The notes: generated by a model from the letters alone, not told the origin. Shown: positions 27,956-37,982, counted from the first letter of the stretch. The stretch is DNA of 42,456 bases from Methanobacteriota archaeon (GCA_018701175.1 JABIWF010000028.1:1-42456), one strand, 5' to 3'. Translations and numbers: made by a program.

Positions 27956-28642
27956 ATGGTAAGTCTTGATGATGCCGTGCTTGCACGCATGGAAAAAGGG
28001 GGAAAGCGGTACGAATTATTGGTCGATCCAAACTTGGTTGATGTGTTTAAGTCTGAACCTACATCAGTCGACCTCAATGCGTTTCTGGCAATGGATGAGG
28101 TGTTCCACGATATCAGAGGCGGCGAGCGACCAACAGAAGATGCCATTGAGAATACCTTTGGTACACAGGACATTTTTGAAATCACCAAAACCGTATTGGC
28201 AAAAGGCAGTATTCAACTTACGACTGCTCAACGTAAAGCTCGTGTTGAGCAAATGCGACAACAAATCGTTCATGAAATACACACGCAAGCAGTTGATCCG
28301 AAGACCAAAAGCCCTCATCCAAAAACCCGAATTGAGTTGGCACTCAGTGAGTCACGCTACTCAGTTGATCCATTCAAGCGCTTGGATGATCAAGTCAAAG
28401 ACGCTATTGAATTGCTTAAACCAATGATTCCACTGTCTTTTGAATCGGTACGGCTAGCTGTTCGAGTCCCAGGTTCTGCTTACGGTGGCTCATCTCGTAT
28501 TCTGCGACCATATCTTGAGAAGGAACAATGGCTTGAGAACGGCTCGTGGGCCGGAATTATTGAGATTCCTGCAGGTATGAAAGATACTATTTATGGGAAA
28601 TTAATGAGCCAATCTTCTGATACCGAAATGAAGGAACTTTGA
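27956..28642 (+). CDS. Ribosome assembly factor SBDS
   Basis: MVSLDDAVLARMEKGGKRYELLVDPNLVDVFKS; canonical psmA-SBDS-exosome context. Confidence 0.93.
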   Translation: MVSLDDAVLARMEKGGKRYELLVDPNLVDVFKSEPTSVDLNAFLAMDEVFHDIRGGERPTEDAIENTFGTQDIFEITKTVLAKGSIQLTTAQRKARVEQMRQQIVHEIHTQAVDPKTKSPHPKTRIELALSESRYSVDPFKRLDDQVKDAIELLKPMIPLSFESVRLAVRVPGSAYGGSSRILRPYLEKEQWLENGSWAGIIEIPAGMKDTIYGKLMSQSSDTEMKEL

Positions 28643-28725
28643 ACCGATTTTCTTGTGGTTCGATAGAATCCCTATGGGTCGGTTTTATCATGGGATGGCG
28701 ATTCGCCACGAATGGAGAGAAAGAA

Positions 28726-29421
28726 ATGTCCAACGGTCAAAACGGCGCCGAGCTGCGCCTCGTGACCCCGGGTATGGCTATTGGGCCATCAGCCGGGATT
28801 CGCGTAGGAAGTGGTGCACTCGCACAAAACGATACAATCATTGCTACCCGACTCGGGTGGGTTAAAGAATTCAACAATACGGTGTCTGTCGACCCTATTA
28901 ACAGCGCTTACATGCCTCGCTCTGGTGACCTCATCGTTGCTACAGTTGCGGAAGTTCGTAACAATCTTTGGTTCATGAACATCAACGGCCCGTTCCAGGG
29001 TCTTTTGCCAATGTCGCTTGCGCCATGGAAGGTCGAATTCGGCGCTGCACGTCAACACATGGGTATTGGCGACGTCGTTCTCGCACGTGTTCAAGAAGTC
29101 GATGAATGCCACAATGTGGTCCTCACAATGAAAGGTGTCGGCCTACGAAGACTTACTCAAGGCTCCCTACACTCCGTACCAATCAACCATCTTGAACGCC
29201 TCCGTGGTGAAGGAAACGCAACTCTTCAACGTCTTCGAGACGCTTGTGATTGCCGAATCATTGTCGGTGAAAACGGCAAAGTTTGGGTTGATGGCAACTC
29301 AGAAGGAACTGCTTGGGCTCGCCAAGCGTTCGACTTGGTTCTCAAATCAGGACACAAAGACACATTCGAAGCAGATTTAACTGCTCTTGAAAAAAATGCT
29401 CCAAAAAATGGTGATGCTTAA
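28726..29421 (+). CDS. rrp4: Exosome complex RNA-binding protein Rrp4
   Basis: RLVTPGMAIG...NTVSVDPINSAYMPRSGDLIVATVAEVRNNLWFMNINGPFQGLLPMS; S1/KH layout; followed by Rrp41 and Rrp42. Confidence 0.93.
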   Translation: MSNGQNGAELRLVTPGMAIGPSAGIRVGSGALAQNDTIIATRLGWVKEFNNTVSVDPINSAYMPRSGDLIVATVAEVRNNLWFMNINGPFQGLLPMSLAPWKVEFGAARQHMGIGDVVLARVQEVDECHNVVLTMKGVGLRRLTQGSLHSVPINHLERLRGEGNATLQRLRDACDCRIIVGENGKVWVDGNSEGTAWARQAFDLVLKSGHKDTFEADLTALEKNAPKNGDA

Positions 29422-30149
29422 TGGGCGGATACGGTGATGTACAATTATTACGCGACGACGGTCTACGACTGGACGGACGCAAGCTTGACGAAATGCGACC
29501 AGTTTCTATCGAGGCAGGAATACTTCCTGCCGCAGATGGTTCAGCAATGGTGACGCATGGATTGAATGTCGCAGTTGCTGCTGTGTATGGTCCTATGGAA
29601 GCGCATCCTCGAAAGATTCAGCGCCAAGACCGTGCAGTCATTGACGTGCGATACAACATGGCTCCTTTCTCAACCGGCGACCGAATTCGTCCGGGTTACA
29701 ATCGACGCTCCCGTGAAATCTCCAAGGTTACCGCTGAAGCCCTCGAGTCAGTCGTCCTTGTTGAGCGATTTCCTCGCTCGAAAATCCGTGTAGAAATCGA
29801 AATCTTGGCTGCTGAAGCAGGAACTCGCTGTGCTGGTCTTACCGCTGCAGCAGTTGCACTTGCTGACGCTGGAATCCCAATGCGTGACCTCATTGTCGGT
29901 GTCGCTTCTGGGAAAGTCGAAGGCATCGTTGTTCTCGATCTTGACAAAGCAGAAGACAACTATGGACAAGCTGATTTGCCAGTTGGCATTCTTCCAAACA
30001 CCGGTGAAATTGCTTTCCTCCAAATGGATGGTGACCTTTCCCCTGATGAATACAATCTGGCAATGGAATACAACTTCAAAGCCGCTGCTGAGATTCATGA
30101 AATCATGGTCGATGCACTCAAGCGCAGATACGAAGGAGGGGAAAACTGA
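29421..30149 (+). CDS. rrp41: Exosome complex exonuclease Rrp41
   Basis: LRDDGLRLDGRKLDEMRPVSIEAGILPAADGSAMVTHGLNVAVAAVYGP; RNase PH fold. Confidence 0.95.
   Translation: MGGYGDVQLLRDDGLRLDGRKLDEMRPVSIEAGILPAADGSAMVTHGLNVAVAAVYGPMEAHPRKIQRQDRAVIDVRYNMAPFSTGDRIRPGYNRRSREISKVTAEALESVVLVERFPRSKIRVEIEILAAEAGTRCAGLTAAAVALADAGIPMRDLIVGVASGKVEGIVVLDLDKAEDNYGQADLPVGILPNTGEIAFLQMDGDLSPDEYNLAMEYNFKAAAEIHEIMVDALKRRYEGGEN
30132..30141 (+). promoter_or_regulatory. Shine-Dalgarno-like GAAGGAGGGG upstream of rrp42
   Basis: Purine-rich SD 8 nt before ATG 30149. Confidence 0.6.
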
Positions 30150-30934
30150 TGGTCGAACTCGTACCAACATTGCTTCGCCAAGAACTCGCTCGCCTCGCAG
30201 AAGACGATCAACGACTCGATGGTCGTGCTCAATGGGAGGGCCGCGAAGTCAGCCTTGAAGTCGATTGCCTCTACAATGCTGAAGGTTCCGCAAAAGTCGT
30301 AATGGGCAAAACCATTGTCTATGCAGGTGTTAAGTTCGAACTCCGAACACCTTGGCCCGACCGCCCGAGTCAGGGATCACTCATGTGCGGTGCCGAACTA
30401 CGACCTGTCGCTCACCGAAAGTATGAGCCAGGACCACCTTCTCCCGAATCCATTGAATTGGGCCGAGTTGTTGACCGCGGTATCCGTGAATCCGGATGCA
30501 TTGACATGGAAAGTCTCTGCATTGTTCCTGGAGAGAAAGTCTGGGGTGTCATGATTGACATCCATGTTCTTTCCGACGGCGGAAATATTTTCGATGCGTG
30601 TGGGCTTGCCGCAATCGCTGCTTTGCGAACTGCAATTGTCCCTGCTGAACGATTTGATGTTGGTGAAGATTACAAACTGAAAGTCAATGGAACACCCATC
30701 ATGTCATCGTTTACTCGTGTCGGAGGTCGTTACATTTACGACCCATCTGAAGAGGAAGAACTTGGTGGCGATGAGCGAATCCATATTACGCTCGGAGACG
30801 AGGGTCACCTCCACTCCCTACAAAAGGGGTTAAGAGGGGTGTTCACGCCGGCCGAATTTGCAGAGATATTCGATGTGGCGCATCAGCGATGTACCGACCT
30901 TCGAACACTCGTGGCAAACCAGGAGGGGAACTGA
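30149..30934 (+). CDS. rrp42: Exosome complex component Rrp42
   Basis: DDQRLDGRAQWEGREVSLEVDCLYNAEGSAKVVMGKTIVYAGVKFELRTP; adjacent to rrp41 with a TGATG stop/start overlap. Confidence 0.93.
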   Translation: MVELVPTLLRQELARLAEDDQRLDGRAQWEGREVSLEVDCLYNAEGSAKVVMGKTIVYAGVKFELRTPWPDRPSQGSLMCGAELRPVAHRKYEPGPPSPESIELGRVVDRGIRESGCIDMESLCIVPGEKVWGVMIDIHVLSDGGNIFDACGLAAIAALRTAIVPAERFDVGEDYKLKVNGTPIMSSFTRVGGRYIYDPSEEEELGGDERIHITLGDEGHLHSLQKGLRGVFTPAEFAEIFDVAHQRCTDLRTLVANQEGN

Positions 30935-31294
30935 TTGGCAAAGCGAACACAAAAAGCAGGCGCAACAGCACGATTTGGAGCACGATACGGTGTATCCGTA
31001 CGACGTAACGCAGGGTCAGCACTGGCGAAGAAAACCGCCAAGTACACCTGTCCGGTTTGTCAATACCGTAAGGTGACTCGAAAATCCGTCGGAATTTGGT
31101 CTTGTGGAAAGTGCGGACACACCTTCGCCGGTGGCGCATGGGAACCATTCACTCGTGCTTCAGATACCAACAGCCGAATTCTACGCCGTTCAGTCGAAGG
31201 TGCAACCACCGCAGACATGGCATTCATTGCACAACAAGCAGCAATGGATTACGAACGTGCACTCGCTGCTGGCGAAATCTCTGAAGAAGAGTGA
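30935..31294 (+). CDS. rpl37ae: Ribosomal protein eL43 (L37Ae)
   Basis: MAKRTQKAGATARFGARYGVSVRR...CPVCQYRKVTRKSVGIWSCGKCGHTFAGGAWEP; TTG start directly abutting the rrp42 stop. Confidence 0.93.
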   Translation: MAKRTQKAGATARFGARYGVSVRRNAGSALAKKTAKYTCPVCQYRKVTRKSVGIWSCGKCGHTFAGGAWEPFTRASDTNSRILRRSVEGATTADMAFIAQQAAMDYERALAAGEISEEE

Positions 31295-31316
31295 GCACTC
31301 TCGTGGAGTGTTGACG

Positions 31317-31571
31317 ATGTCGTGGTCATTGACCCTGTCCGTTCAATCCAATTCACGTGAAGACACCAGAGCTCTTGCCGATGCACTCATCACTGATGAG
31401 GAAGTGATTTGGGCCAGTTCCTTCAAACACTTTTCTTTCCAACTGAATGAAGACAAAGCAAAGGATTTGCGTGCAATGCTCAATACCCGCATGCGTGGTC
31501 TCATCGCAGTAGATTCTCTACTTGCATCTCTCGTGGACCAGTCCGAGGGTTCATCAACCCAAGGCCAGTGA
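31317..31571 (+). CDS. pcc1: KEOPS complex subunit Pcc1-like protein
   Basis: MSWSLTLSVQSNSREDTRALADALITDEEVIWASSFKHFSFQLNEDKAKDLRAMLNTRMRGLIAVDSLLASL; size and position between eL43 and prefoldin beta. Real start is internal to ORF 31104..31571. Confidence 0.7.
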   Translation: MSWSLTLSVQSNSREDTRALADALITDEEVIWASSFKHFSFQLNEDKAKDLRAMLNTRMRGLIAVDSLLASLVDQSEGSSTQGQ

Positions 31572-31588
31572 GAACAACAGGTGAGCGT

Positions 31589-31909
31589 ATGGATAACATG
31601 GAACAACTACAAGTCGTCGTCAACGAAGTACAGTCTGCTCGCCAGCAACTTGCAAACTTAAGAGCCCAAGTTTTGGAACTTGAGACCACGCTTGAATCTG
31701 TCAAGACACAACCTGCAGACCTGGCTCTTCACCAACAAATGGGTGGCGTAATGGTGGAAGTTTCCGACCGTGAAGCACTCGTTAAGGAACTCGATCAAAC
31801 ACTTACGGCTCTCAAAGAGCATCTCGAACGGTTCGCTGGACGTGAAGCAGAACTTCTTGCAACCTATGACCAGCTCAAACAAATGCTTTCGGGGTCGGAG
31901 AACGCATGA
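31589..31909 (+). CDS. pfdB: Prefoldin beta subunit
   Basis: Coiled-coil MDNMEQLQVVVNEVQSARQQLANLRAQVLELETTLESV...; canonical position after Pcc1. Confidence 0.85.
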   Translation: MDNMEQLQVVVNEVQSARQQLANLRAQVLELETTLESVKTQPADLALHQQMGGVMVEVSDREALVKELDQTLTALKEHLERFAGREAELLATYDQLKQMLSGSENA

Positions 31910-32907
31910 GCACCGATGAGCAGCAAGCAGACTTGGAATCGTTTCACGATTGGCTGTTGAATGCTTGCTCACGTGGTGCTGTACCAATTGTTACCGGCAA
32001 GAACGGAGACATGGATACCATTGGCTCAGCCGTTGCCCTCTCTGCAGCCCATCCGAACCTGATGGCATGTGGGCTTCATTTGGGAAGAACTGCTAAGCGT
32101 ATGGTGGAATCGCTACAAGCACCCTTCCGGAAATTATCAGATCAGCAAACTGTGTGGCCAAAAAATATTGGTGGTGTCATCATTGTCGATGCTGCTGCTG
32201 CAGGTCAAGTTGGTGTTTCTCTACCTGAAGGTACACCTCTTTGCGTTCTGGACCATCATGCGACATGTGATTGGGAACTCGGTGAAAACGATCTGTTATT
32301 GCAATGGGATGTCCGTGCAACAACACAGATTGTCGACGCTTATCTTCGACTCTATGCACCTCAGGCCCGCTCGATCGTGGTTCGAAAGATGCTTTTGGCA
32401 GGCTTGTTAACCGACACTGCTCGTTTTCGCCATGCAGACAAGGGTGCATTCCAAACAGCCGTCAATCTCCTTTCAGGTGACGATATTGATTACGCATCCT
32501 TTGTCGAATCTGTCGAATCAGAAACCACTTCTCCCAGCGAAAGGGGGAGCCTTTTGCGAGGGCTTGAACGTGCCACATCAATTGATTCTGGTGCGTGGAA
32601 TATTGTCCATACCTATTCAGGCACACTTGAAGGACGATTAGCAAGCCTGCTCATTGGCACTGGTGCAGAAATTGCTCTCGTGAGCAGATTCCGGGATGGA
32701 ACAACCCGTCTCACGGCTCGTGCATCACGGCACACAACTCAGCGGGGCATTCATCTTGGAGAACTGATGGAAAAAGTCGCTGAACAAATCGGCGGCGAAG
32801 GTGGAGGTCACGATGGCGCTGCAGGTTGGAGCGGTACAACCGATCGCATTGCCGCAGAATCATCTTTTATTACACAAGTTGCGCACATATCAAGGAGAGA
32901 AGATTGA
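31906..32907 (+). CDS. DHH/DHHA1 family phosphoesterase (RecJ/NrnA-like)
   Basis: GKNGDMDTIGSAVAL, VIIVDAAAAG, LCVLDHHATCDW, LLTDTARF, GGEGGGHDGAAG. Confidence 0.88.
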   Translation: MSTDEQQADLESFHDWLLNACSRGAVPIVTGKNGDMDTIGSAVALSAAHPNLMACGLHLGRTAKRMVESLQAPFRKLSDQQTVWPKNIGGVIIVDAAAAGQVGVSLPEGTPLCVLDHHATCDWELGENDLLLQWDVRATTQIVDAYLRLYAPQARSIVVRKMLLAGLLTDTARFRHADKGAFQTAVNLLSGDDIDYASFVESVESETTSPSERGSLLRGLERATSIDSGAWNIVHTYSGTLEGRLASLLIGTGAEIALVSRFRDGTTRLTARASRHTTQRGIHLGELMEKVAEQIGGEGGGHDGAAGWSGTTDRIAAESSFITQVAHISRRED

Positions 32908-33971
32908 TGTCCGAAATTGAACTTCCAAAAGCACCAGGATACTTTATTTCCAAGTGGAGAGAACAAGGACCGGTCGATATCGACATGCTCACCAGGTGGC
33001 GAGATGAAATGAATTGGACCACTTGGTTACCGCTTGCAGAAGCCGCTATGTTCTTGGACGCTGCTGAGCTCTTAGCGCTCATTGAAACAGTACTCAGTCC
33101 TGCGGAAACAGCAACACTCTCATTGGTTCGACGTCGAATGCTCGGTGATACACGTTTGCAGCCGAGCATTGAAGCCGCATTGGATGTAGCACGTCACCCC
33201 GATACTCGAGACTTAGCGCTTGAAGGCCGTCTTCGAATGGAACTGGGCCTTGCAAAATATGAGGCTGGAGATTCTGAAGGTGCCAAGGAGGATTTAACTT
33301 GGGCTGAAACCCGTCTCAAGTCCGTCGCTCAGGCAAGCCGAGACCACGATCTTTCTTTGATCAACAAGGCAGCACTTCATACCGCTTGTGGTGAACCAGT
33401 CATGGCTCTGACAGTCTACTCGGATATACCTCGTAACGGCAGTCATGCTGACGAAACAATCGCTCTCTCACGGCTCGGTGCAAGTCGGATTTGTGCTGCT
33501 CTTGGCCATGATTTTGATGCTGCCCGTCACGCATGGAATGCACATGCACACGCCATCAAAGCGAACCAAGTCGGTATGGCAATTGAAGGCGGTGCCTTGT
33601 TTTTGGATTTCGCAAGTTCTTCAATAGATGAAAATGCTGAAAAAATGCTCATCCAAGTTGAAAATTCACGTCCTCGCGAGGCTGGAGAGGCTGCTCATGC
33701 TTTACGAATTCACCCCGATGATATCGATAACGTATTCCAGTGGTGTTGCTCAAACATGCCTGAAGAATCCTCTGGTGCGGACCGACCTGATTTGCGAGCC
33801 ATGGTAAGTCTTGCACATCGATTCGAAAAACTAGAGGTCTTCAGTGAAATGCTGAATAATCCTGATTCAGTTGAGGATCCTATGCTGGCTGCAATTGTCC
33901 AGAGTTTCATTCAAGATCAACATCTCAAAGGACTTTGGGATATTCGTCTGGCTACACTGACAATGCTCTAA
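32907..33971 (+). CDS. TPR-like alpha-helical repeat protein, unknown function
   Basis: [28 protein letters not shown]...; SD-like AAGGAGAG at 32892; start overlaps the DHH stop. Extended ORF begins at 32826. Confidence 0.7.
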   Translation: MSEIELPKAPGYFISKWREQGPVDIDMLTRWRDEMNWTTWLPLAEAAMFLDAAELLALIETVLSPAETATLSLVRRRMLGDTRLQPSIEAALDVARHPDTRDLALEGRLRMELGLAKYEAGDSEGAKEDLTWAETRLKSVAQASRDHDLSLINKAALHTACGEPVMALTVYSDIPRNGSHADETIALSRLGASRICAALGHDFDAARHAWNAHAHAIKANQVGMAIEGGALFLDFASSSIDENAEKMLIQVENSRPREAGEAAHALRIHPDDIDNVFQWCCSNMPEESSGADRPDLRAMVSLAHRFEKLEVFSEMLNNPDSVEDPMLAAIVQSFIQDQHLKGLWDIRLATLTML

Positions 33972-34375
33972 TTTCCCGCACAACACCAATCGGATAAATC
34001 TGTGAACTCTTCCACTGTCCATTCTTTGAGAGGTGGAACTTCTTCCCACCATTTCACTTTCGCCACTTTGTCATCGTGCACATTCCACTCCATAATTGCA
34101 GTCTCCTCAACGACCACATGGGCGACCCACCCTTTTGGGTAATACGTTGTATTCCAACGCTGAATCTTTCCAGTAAGTCCAGTCTCTTCATGCAATTCTC
34201 TTAACATTGCTTCATCTGGGGTCTCACCTGATTCAATGTGTCCTCCTGGAATTTCCCATCCTCTTTGTGGATGCTCAACGAACAAAACCATGCCACCTTT
34301 ACCAAGTTGAATGTTCTGTTTGGAACGAGTGGTGACCCAAGCCAAAACAAACTTCGGTCGTGTGGACTGCGACAT
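33968..34375 (-). CDS. Nudix hydrolase
   Basis: [24 protein letters not shown] matches Nudix box GX5EX7REUXEEXGU. Confidence 0.93.
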   Translation of the reverse strand: MSQSTRPKFVLAWVTTRSKQNIQLGKGGMVLFVEHPQRGWEIPGGHIESGETPDEAMLRELHEETGLTGKIQRWNTTYYPKGWVAHVVVEETAIMEWNVHDDKVAKVKWWEEVPPLKEWTVEEFTDLSDWCCAGN

Positions 34376-34384
34376 TTCAACACC

Positions 34385-35401
34385 TCAAAATGCATTCTTC
34401 GCCTTTTGAACCCACTCTTCTGCCCATTCTTCGCCTTGAGAGACGAGCCGCCGTGCGAGGAAGAATGCTTCAGAAGCATCCCCAGCGTCCATGAGTGATT
34501 GGAGGCGAACCATGTCTTGGTTTTCCTTCACGGCTTCAACTTCCACTGTTTGATCCATTCGAGGTTCTTCAGTGAGTGTTGAAATGCGCTTTGAGAGTTG
34601 CATCATCTGTTCGAGGAATTGTGAACGTTTTTCGATGCTTGGAGCAGTCCACGGCTTTTCTTCCTCTCCCATCATTTTACCGGTGATTCTCTGCAGGAAT
34701 GAATCCCGTGGTGTTTGATGGGGCTGCAATTGTTGTACGTGATCATAGCATGACCATGCCTCATCCATTTCCGAGCGTCGCTCGTACAGCCTACCGAGTT
34801 CCATCCACAACTCGTGGTTGTTTGGCCGATGGGCGAGAAGATGCCGTGCTAATTCGATAAAGAGTCCTTCACGGCCGCCAGAGCGAATACGTTCAAGCCT
34901 TCTTGCGTAGACAATATTCGCTCGTTGGTCGCTAAAATCCAAACGTCTGCATCGTTCAGCGAAATCCTGTAGTTCGATTTCAATCGATTCAGACTCAGAA
35001 TACATTTCCCACCAAGCATTGGGGTCCAATGGGTCTCGTGCAAATGCTGCTTCGAGTAATTCAAGGCCAACGAGTAAGAAATCCACCTCTTTGAGTTGAT
35101 CGATTTGTTCTGGATCTCGTCCGAGGACGATGAAGACGTCTTCGAGAACCGCACTCAAGCCGTCACCGTCTTGATTGACAACTTTGATGTCTGCCAGACA
35201 ACGCCAATTTCTCTCGTCGGTGAAATCATGGAGCAGTGCTTGACGAGCATTTTGTTCCGCCCATTGCATGTTGTCTTCGAACCGGTCTGGATCTTTCGAT
35301 GCCAGGCGGGCAAATTTTTGAGCTTGCGTTCTGTACCGGTTGCCGAGGTTGCGTCGGGGGTGTTGCAAAAGGTCTGCACTTTCCCCTACCATAGCGACCA
35401 C
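34385..35401 (-). CDS. TPR-repeat-like protein, unknown function
   Basis: LARHLLAHRPNNHELWMELGRLYERRSEMDEAWSCYDHVQQLQPHQTPRDSF; TPR-like periodicity. Confidence 0.7.
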   Translation of the reverse strand: MVAMVGESADLLQHPRRNLGNRYRTQAQKFARLASKDPDRFEDNMQWAEQNARQALLHDFTDERNWRCLADIKVVNQDGDGLSAVLEDVFIVLGRDPEQIDQLKEVDFLLVGLELLEAAFARDPLDPNAWWEMYSESESIEIELQDFAERCRRLDFSDQRANIVYARRLERIRSGGREGLFIELARHLLAHRPNNHELWMELGRLYERRSEMDEAWSCYDHVQQLQPHQTPRDSFLQRITGKMMGEEEKPWTAPSIEKRSQFLEQMMQLSKRISTLTEEPRMDQTVEVEAVKENQDMVRLQSLMDAGDASEAFFLARRLVSQGEEWAEEWVQKAKNAF

Positions 35402-35437
35402 TCAATGTCTTCGCTTTCAATATCTTCGATGTGATGC

Positions 35438-36709
35438 TCACTGGACGGACTTGAATCCTTCATGATCGACGCCCCATGGGAGCGTTGCGTCAAAGCCGAC
35501 TTTGGCAGTTAAACCGTCACTGTCACGCGAGGGGTCGAGTGAACTTCCTTTTTGGTTTGACAGAATGAGCGTATCTTTGTCAGGTTGCCATCGAGTGACC
35601 ATTGCCCATTCGACGCGAACTGGGTTTCCAATATCGATGTCTTCATCAACAACTGTGACCATTTTCATGCTACGATGTCCTGCCAGTGCAGCATGTATTG
35701 CATTCATAGAATCTTCAGGATTCTTCTTTCGGATTTTGACAACTGCAGCCAGCCAACCACAACCACCTTCGGTCATATGGACATCGATGCATTCACAGAC
35801 TTCGTTAACTGCAGATTTAATGGTCGGAGCTCGTGGAAGCCCCATCAATGTCTTGTGTTCAGCCTCGCCTGGAATTAATGCGTGGAATATAGGATTGTCG
35901 CGGTGAACAACACCGTCGATTTCAATCACAGGTTCTTGACGGACATCATCAACAGTCCCGGTGATGTCTACATACGGTCCTTCATCATCATCTTCAGCGG
36001 TGATACGTCCCCAGAGCACATATTCGGCATCGGCTGGAGCCAAAACTCCGTTCGGCATGCGTGTTAAGCGCAATGGTTTGTCATACAGTTTTTCGTGAAG
36101 TGCCGCTGCTATGGTGAGTTCATCGATGTTATCGTCGAATGACATGGCAGCCGCTAACAGTACGACCGGGTCTGGTGCATTGACGATTGCAATGTCCACT
36201 TCTCGACCTTCCTTGCGAGCATTCATGGTAAGCGTTCGTAAGTGGCGTGGAACCAAACGGACAACCAGGTGATTTTCATCTCGAACGAATTGGCGGTGGA
36301 ACGACATGTTTCGGATGCCTGCGTCTTGGGCAATAATGACGCTTGCAGATGAATAACGTCCACGGTCTTGAGGCCAGTGGTGCGGAATTGGAAGTTTTGT
36401 AATGTCGACAACTTCCTGCAAGTTCTCAAAACATTCAGCTTCCGAGGCATCGACAATAACGGGTTCACTTGGATTGTTCATTGCCCACCCGAGCGTGTCG
36501 ATGTATTCTTCTGGAGTGATACCGATTGATTCGCACAGTCGGTCACGTGTAAGGATATTGACGGCAGCACGTTGGCCTGGTGTTTCAGGAATGTTGGTGA
36601 ACAAGGTGAGGTCGTGATTGCTTGCACGCGAGTGCTCCCACATGCCGTGGATGAGGCTGGTCGGGGCTGGTTCTTCTTTGGCTGCGCCAAGGTGGTCACG
36701 GAAGGCCAT
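35438..36709 (-). CDS. UbiD-family prenylated-FMN-dependent decarboxylase
   Basis: MAFRDHLGAAKEEP...MSFHRQFVRDENHLVVRLVPRHLRTL...VNAPDPVVLLAAAMSF...DAEYVLWGRI...GPYVDITGTVDDVRQEPVIEIDGVVHRDNPIFHALIPG...HRSMKMVTVVDEDIDIGNPVRVEWAMVTRWQPDKD. ORF 35438..36778; ATG 36709 preferred. Confidence 0.85.
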   Translation of the reverse strand: MAFRDHLGAAKEEPAPTSLIHGMWEHSRASNHDLTLFTNIPETPGQRAAVNILTRDRLCESIGITPEEYIDTLGWAMNNPSEPVIVDASEAECFENLQEVVDITKLPIPHHWPQDRGRYSSASVIIAQDAGIRNMSFHRQFVRDENHLVVRLVPRHLRTLTMNARKEGREVDIAIVNAPDPVVLLAAAMSFDDNIDELTIAAALHEKLYDKPLRLTRMPNGVLAPADAEYVLWGRITAEDDDEGPYVDITGTVDDVRQEPVIEIDGVVHRDNPIFHALIPGEAEHKTLMGLPRAPTIKSAVNEVCECIDVHMTEGGCGWLAAVVKIRKKNPEDSMNAIHAALAGHRSMKMVTVVDEDIDIGNPVRVEWAMVTRWQPDKDTLILSNQKGSSLDPSRDSDGLTAKVGFDATLPWGVDHEGFKSVQ

Positions 36710-36860
36710 GGTTCGTCCACTTAGGCACATCGTTTGAACCTTGTTTAATGCATGGGTTGGAATACTGCCTAAAATCAAACATTTTGTCGAATCTATGAAC
36801 CATATATTGTCAATCCATCCTCACAAGCATCCGTACATTCACATGGGCTTTGAGGGTCGC

Positions 36861-36870
36861 TATTAAATAG
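36861..36870 (+). promoter_or_regulatory. Candidate archaeal TATA box TATTAAATAG upstream of rpsL
   Basis: A/T-rich box about 40-50 bp upstream of ATG 36902/36911 in a short-leader arrangement. Confidence 0.5.
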
Positions 36871-36910
36871 GGGATTCAAGTCGGCAAAGTGCTTCAATGC
36901 GGTGATTATG

Positions 36911-37339
36911 ATGGGTAGAGGACTCTTCGCAGGTGCTAAAATGGCAAAGGACCGACAAAAGTTCCGCTGGTCGGACCGTCGATACAAGAAGCGCATGCTC
37001 AAGTCGCGAGCCAAGCACGACCCGCTTGCTGGGTCCACTCAAGCCAAGGGTATCGTCATTGAAAAGGTCGGTATCGAAGCGAAACAACCGAACTCCGGAA
37101 TTCGCAAGGCAGTCAAAATTTCCCTCATTAAGAACGGTAACAAACTCACAGCTTTCGCTCCTGGCGACGGTGCAATCAACTTCATCGATGAACACGATGA
37201 AGTGATGGTAGAAGGTATTGGTGGACGCATGGGCCGTTCATACGGAGATATTCCTGGTGTACGGTACAAGGTCATCCAAGTCAACGGTGTTTCACTCGAT
37301 GAAATGGTTCGTGGACGAAAGGAGAAGCCAATCCGCTGA
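36911..37339 (+). CDS. rpsL: Ribosomal protein uS12
   Basis: [73 protein letters not shown] begins at 36902. Confidence 0.95.
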   Translation: MGRGLFAGAKMAKDRQKFRWSDRRYKKRMLKSRAKHDPLAGSTQAKGIVIEKVGIEAKQPNSGIRKAVKISLIKNGNKLTAFAPGDGAINFIDEHDEVMVEGIGGRMGRSYGDIPGVRYKVIQVNGVSLDEMVRGRKEKPIR

Positions 37340-37346
37340 GGTGTTG

Positions 37347-37982
37347 ATGATGTCTGAATCTGAAGTTGTAATCGAAGAAGAAGAAGAAATCGTCGAAGAT
37401 GTCCGTCCTATAGCAGGAATCGGAACACTCGTCTTTGGTAAGTGGGATGCATCTGCAATTACTTGTAAGGATCCTGGACTTTCTCCATACATTAATCTCA
37501 CAACCGTTGGTGTGCCTCACACTGGTGGACGTCACGCAAACGCTTGGTTTGGAAAAGCAAAGTTGTCAGTTGTCGAGCGCTACATCAACAAACTCATGCG
37601 CACCGGTCCTTACACTGGTAAGAAGCAAGGTGCAATGAAGGCTTTCGAATCTGCACTTGATGCGATTGCAGCAAAGTCTGGAAACAACCCTCTCCAAGTC
37701 TTTGTTGATGCGATATGCAACGGCGCTCCCATGGAAGAAATCACCCGAATTAAGTTCGGTGCTGTTTCACAACCCAAGGCAGTCGATTCTTCGCCTTCTC
37801 GCCGACTCGACGTCGCCCTACGCAATCTCGCTAAGGGTGCTCAACAAGGCACTCACAAGTCGAAGCGAACCCTCACCAACTGTATCATCAACGAACTGTC
37901 CAAGGCAGCTGCTGGAGATGCAACTTCCTTTGCAGTTGCAAAGAAAGAAGAGTTGGAACGCATCGCAGCCTCTGCTCGATGA
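37347..37982 (+). CDS. rpsG: Ribosomal protein uS7
   Basis: NKLMRTGPYTGKKQGAMKAFESALDAI...NPLQVFVDAICNGAPMEEITRIKFGAVSQPKAVDSSPSRRLDVALRNLAKGA; start internal to ORF 37218..37982. Confidence 0.94.
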   Translation: MMSESEVVIEEEEEIVEDVRPIAGIGTLVFGKWDASAITCKDPGLSPYINLTTVGVPHTGGRHANAWFGKAKLSVVERYINKLMRTGPYTGKKQGAMKAFESALDAIAAKSGNNPLQVFVDAICNGAPMEEITRIKFGAVSQPKAVDSSPSRRLDVALRNLAKGAQQGTHKSKRTLTNCIINELSKAAAGDATSFAVAKKEELERIAASAR

